Below, piece by piece: positions 8,708-11,890 of a stretch of DNA of 11,890 nucleotides (position 1 is its first letter; every line of letters begins with the position of its first letter). Location: contig JANTQF010000582.1 in assembly GCA_032988165.1 (NCBI GenBank), positions 1 through 11,890 on the forward strand. The letters are read 5' to 3'. The position numbers and the translations under genes were made by a program. The notes under the pieces are model-generated. The model saw only the letters and a program-made list of their open reading frames with translations, searched no databases and was not told the origin of the DNA. Source of the stretch: Emmonsiellopsis sp. PD_33 (taxonomy: Eukaryota > Ascomycota > Eurotiomycetes > Onygenales > Ajellomycetaceae).

Positions 8708-9449
8708 GGTCGAGGATAGAGGGTGGCCTTGTCGTCAAACGGTGGGGTATGCCTTCAGGCAACGCGCGGAATCAACATAAGCAACGAGCAGGCATCCCTT
8801 AGAAGGCGGCCACCTCGATGCCAATTGAAATCCGGGGTAGCTGCGAAAATGGAGGAGGAAAGCGATCGCAAAGCCTGGCAATGTGGTTTCGTGGGTGGAA
8901 AATCCTCGACGGCTGGGCTGAGCCAAGGACCGACGTCAGCGATTTTTTGATCGGTGATACAATTTTCCGATATCCGAAAGAATGCCGATTCAGGTTTGAA
9001 ATAGGGGGGCTGACAATGTAATTGGGGGCGTTAGCAATGACCTGTAATGGAGAGCGGTATCAAGTCCCTGCACCAGCGCCTGGGGTCGGGCTACTACACC
9101 TCTCCATAGCCAGTCTTTGTATACTAGTAGTATAGGATGGTTGAATCAAAAACAACTTTACGCTAGAAATAGGGGGATTGATTATTTTTTATGATTGAAC
9201 CGGCTACCTATAGAGATTTATATTGAGAAATCTTGCTGCCTCCATATGACCCCATTTCATTCATAATATCCCGAATTAAAAGCCCGTCTCAACACAGCAG
9301 AATGTGAAGCCGAGAAAAAGACGAGAAGTATTATTATACAACAAACAATCTCGTAAAAATCATAACTCCTTCGCAATCGGTCCTTCTACTAAGATGCGGT
9401 TTTGAACTTTTGCAGTCACTCTGCTCTGTTCCCGTACCCTTGAACCACT
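8708..9449. other. Non-coding interval between two minus-strand genes
   Basis: The left part is the promoter and leader of the seven-TM protein gene; the right part is the 3' UTR of the secreted-protein gene. Small open frames near 8723-9021 show no family resemblance and no splice logic. The palindrome TACTAGTA (9122-9129) sits in a repetitive TACTAGTAGTATA stretch. I see nothing else I can name. Confidence 0.55.
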
Positions 9450-11424
9450 TCATCGCGTGCGGATGCGCTCAAGACCCGCAGCGCAGGTGTTGTTGTACCA
9501 GTTCATCTTGATATCGCCGATGAAAAACATGACCGGCTTATCATCCACTATGGCGGAAAATTGTATGCTGCTGATGCCACGGAAGGCGCTCCCAAAATCC
9601 ACAGCAGAGAGGTCACAATTTTTGCGGGCCGCGCAAGGCGGGACATCAAATGTGCGTGTTGCAAAGAGCTTCTCTTTTTTGATATCGGCGGAATATTTGG
9701 CTGCTGAGACCGTGACCTTGCAAGTTTTCTTTGGAGAGTCGCACCCAAAGTAGGCGGAGTAAGCATCAAACCAGTACACATTGTTGGGAGCCCGGGGTCC
9801 AGCGCCAAAGCTACCCCCGGGTTGCAATCCTGCGTATGGCGATCCCCTATCCTTGGGATGACTACTTGGAATATATATTCCGAGATGGGGTTTAGAGAGA
9901 GGTCGATATGGCTCCGTCGGGGGAGGACCATAGCTCCATCCGTTAGAAAAATAGAAGTGATGGTGTGGGTTAAAGATAACTGGAAACGAAGCAGTGTCGT
10001 TATTTTTCGCGGATAATCCCGGCAAGTCGTCAAACTGCGGTTTTGTTTTATGTTAGACAAGGCTGAAAGGGAAGGAACACAGACTGAACTTACATCGAAG
10101 GTGAATTCGCCGGATTCTCCGCATTTCGTTGGTATTGAGGACCGGCTTGAAATTGTCCCAGTAGTAATGGAGGTGGGTTTAATGGAGGTTGAAGACGTTG
10201 CCATCGGGTCTAATAAACCTGGTGTCGACCGGTGAGAGCTCGGGGCTATTCATCCCTAGTTAGTCTATCCTCGCGATATGCATGTTGAGTTGCCAATCCA
10301 TACCTGAAGCGGTTTGATCACTGAACTGATCACTTCCATCGTAGTCATTGATCCATGAGACCACCTCCCCGTTTATCGTTGCCACCACGGTTGCTCCAAC
10401 TTGACGCTTCTTAACTAGCGAAGGAATGATTGTTCCCGGACCCGGACTGTCTTCGGTTGTAGAAGGAGCGAAACCTGTCGCATTCCACCCAGTAGAGCGA
10501 TATGTCGTGGAGCGAAGAGTGGAAGGAGTTATTATAGTAGGAGGTGCTGGTATCTCAGATACCTGCGAGCCAGGTTCGGTCTGGGGCACTTGCGATACGC
10601 TTCCAGGCTGGGTGAGAGGCGAGGGAACATCATCCAAGGTGTATGTAACAAAATCCGTCGAAGTCGAGGTGACCATGGCCGTGTACTCAGAAAGCGGGAC
10701 TGGGGAAACTGTCACGGTCCTGGTAGATCGCTGGGATGGACTTGGTGTGCCTTGATGAATTTGACTGGGAGTTTCGCTGGACGCCATAGGCATTTCAGAT
10801 GACACGATGGTCTGAGTGTTCGAGCCTGCTTCTGGAGCAGGGCAACCCTCGACTGGGGCCTCAGGGTTGCCTGTCGGAACAATAGTTTCACTACTCTGAG
10901 GCACAGTGACAGAGACCGTTGCAGGGGGCAAAGTCAAGGTCGTGACGGTTGTAACTGTGGCATCTGGCTCGGGGAGCGTACAGACATCCTTGGAGACAGT
11001 TGTGGTCACAAACTTGCGGACAATGATGCCGGTAGTAGCATTCCAGCTAGATGTTTATCCAGGTTAGTTGGACCGTTGACACAGGGAACAGAGGGAGCTA
11101 ATAAACGGAAAAAAATAGTATGACGCGCAAGGAAGCATCAATACACCGCCATTATCAACAGAGTAGCTCTCAAAATTTATCAAAAAGGGATGTTCTCTGA
11201 GGACGGGATAAATAGACGCGTCCTTTCCCCAGGCTCGCGTCATATAAGGGCATATGGGCTGTGAATGGGGCATGACAATTGTGAATTGAAGCCAAACCAG
11301 AAGGTCATAAGCCTGGCCCCCTTCAACAACAAACAGAACAGAAAGCTTCAACATACTTTCGAGGCAAACGAGCGGCAGCAGCCACAGCAACTAACCCCGC
11401 CCCGATGGCGACCTGGACACGCAT
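9450..11424 (-). CDS. Secreted Ser/Thr/Pro-rich protein with C-terminal beta-sandwich-like domain
   Basis: Four exons (11424-11357, 11046-10304, 10245-10094, 10034-9450) sum to exactly 516 codons (515 aa). Intron 1 is 310 nt (donor GTATGT, branch CTAACC, acceptor TCTAG); introns 2 and 3 are 58 and 59 nt (donors GTATGG and GTAAGT, each with a CTAAC or CTAACA branch). Exon 1 encodes MRVQVAIGAGLVAVAAAA, a clear signal peptide cut near residue 18. Residues 25-300 are Thr-, Ser-, Pro- and Val-rich, with a TTTV start and few Cys, and are probably O-glycosylated. KKR (235-237), followed by QVGATVVATINGEVVSW, is a likely Kex2 site. From about residue 309 a compact domain begins at CGESGEFTFDFDDLP and continues through FNPHHHFYFSNGWSYGPPP, YWFDAYSAYFGC and FRGISSIQFSA to WYNNTC, with several Cys. 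It resembles a family in Aspergillus that I recall as DUF7371. No C-terminal hydrophobic GPI signal is seen, so it is secreted or wall-associated by other means. Function is unknown. Confidence 0.88.
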
Positions 11425-11690
11425 AATGGTCGACAATGGAGTTCAAACGAGTGGATTGGGAAGAACGAGAGACTACCCCTGGTGGGGGGATCGAGAAGAT
11501 AAATAAGAACAGCCACGCAGACAAAACGAGTGTGATGAGTCCAGGGCCCTGGGGAGAAGTGAGAGGCAGAGAGTTGTCGAGCGAGAGAAGATGGAGCTGG
11601 AGGAGAGAAAAGACCAAAACAGAAGATTGTGCGGGCAGCCGAGCGGGTTGGGCGAGCAACCATGTGACCTGCCTCCTTTGTTGGCCAGGA
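11425..11690 (-). promoter_or_regulatory. 5' leader / promoter of the secreted-protein gene
   Basis: Read on the coding (minus) strand, 11625-11551 is strongly CT-rich. Such tracts often lie just upstream of transcription starts in filamentous fungi. A perfect 12-bp palindrome, CCAGGGCCCTGG, lies at 11541-11552, about 120 bases before the ATG. The start codon at 11424 has A at -3. An upstream ATG at 11663 opens a 90-codon frame that overlaps the true start. It matters only if transcription begins beyond it, and the CT tract suggests transcription begins later. Confidence 0.45.
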
Positions 11691-11760
11691 CCCCCCCCCC
11701 CCCCCCGCACCATCACACCACTACCAATCCCACCACCCCCCGCCCCCCCCCCACACCACA
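11691..11760. repeat. Poly-C tracts (C16 and C6-G-C10), G-quadruplex candidate
   Basis: Sixteen C at 11691-11706 are followed by C6 (11736-11741), one G, C10 (11743-11752) and CA/CCC repeats. The minus strand, which is the coding strand of the secreted-protein gene, therefore carries G16 and G10-C-G6 about 270-330 bases upstream of the ATG. Homopolymers of this length are also places where assemblies are unreliable, so the exact counts should not be trusted. Confidence 0.7.
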
Positions 11761-11890
11761 CCCACCCTTTATCACAAACCACCACCAAAAGACTCTCCCG
11801 AGCAGCCCTTAGTCAGAGGACATGTTCCCAGTGCACTTCGCTACCGCTGAGCAGCGACGAATGCAACTCACTACTGCTACACAAGGACAC
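11761..11890. other. Right edge, no gene recognised
   Basis: The last 130 bases have no recognisable coding or RNA feature. They are probably distal promoter of the secreted-protein gene or the flank of a neighbour outside the window. Confidence 0.4.

Noticed and set aside
9548..10204. A 218-codon minus-strand frame covering exon 3 and running on antiphase into exon 4
   Set aside because: Only its first ~36 codons (exon 3) are coding. Past the GTAAGT at 10093 the true frame changes, as shown by the FDDLP and YWFDAYSAYFGC blocks.
11064..11390. Minus-strand frame beginning MLWLLPLVC, which looks like a signal peptide
   Set aside because: It falls largely in the first intron of the secreted-protein gene and has no frame continuity with exon 2. 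The ATG at 11424 with donor GTATGT fits phase and family better.
11348..11788. Gly-rich minus-strand frame of 146 codons across the poly-C region
   Set aside because: Its composition simply reflects the C16/C10 homopolymers; it has no domain and overlaps the leader of the real gene.
1..11890. Biosynthetic gene cluster, transposon or viral insertion
   Set aside because: There is no synthase, oxidoreductase, transporter, transposase, reverse transcriptase or terminal repeat anywhere in the window.

Overview
This window is eukaryotic nuclear DNA from a filamentous ascomycete (Pezizomycotina; a Eurotiomycete is my best guess from the look of the proteins). The evidence is the gene structure. Coding frames break at short introns, mostly 53-88 nt, with GT..AG ends and CTAAC/CTAAT-type branch points, and the protein families are typical of moulds. 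I found no rRNA, tRNA, CRISPR array or transposon.

Layout, left to right. (1) 1-780: no supportable gene. (2) 781-2665, minus: a fungal phosphotransferase (APH) family gene in three exons. It is interrupted by one single-base frameshift at about 2243, so it is either a young pseudogene or a sequence error. (3) 3111-3971, plus: a second, unrelated-looking APH-family gene, head-to-head with the first. An extra 5' exon is likely (ending at 3056), but I could not find its ATG. (4) 4296-5893, minus: a two-exon SRPK-like serine/threonine protein kinase of 508 aa with a presequence-like N terminus. (5) 5894-7047: 1.15 kb of non-coding AT-rich DNA with two C- or G-rich tracts. (6) 7048-8707, minus: a two-exon protein of 523 aa with about seven transmembrane segments, a heavily N-glycosylatable N terminus and a long Ser-rich tail, probably DUF2434-like. 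(7) 8708-9449: non-coding. (8) 9450-11424, minus: a four-exon secreted Ser/Thr/Pro-rich protein of 515 aa with a conserved C-terminal domain that looks like a beta-sandwich. (9) 11425-11890: its promoter and 5' leader, with a CT-rich tract, a 12-bp perfect palindrome and C16/C10 homopolymers that are G-quadruplex candidates on the coding strand.

Three neighbouring genes encode kinase-fold proteins: two APH-like and one SRPK-like. These families are expanded and variable in moulds, so 781-5893 looks like an accessory 'kinase-fold' stretch. The two genes to its right encode a membrane protein and a secreted or wall protein. I see no direct evidence that the five genes form one pathway. Apart from the divergent pair they have separate promoters, and any joint function is speculation.
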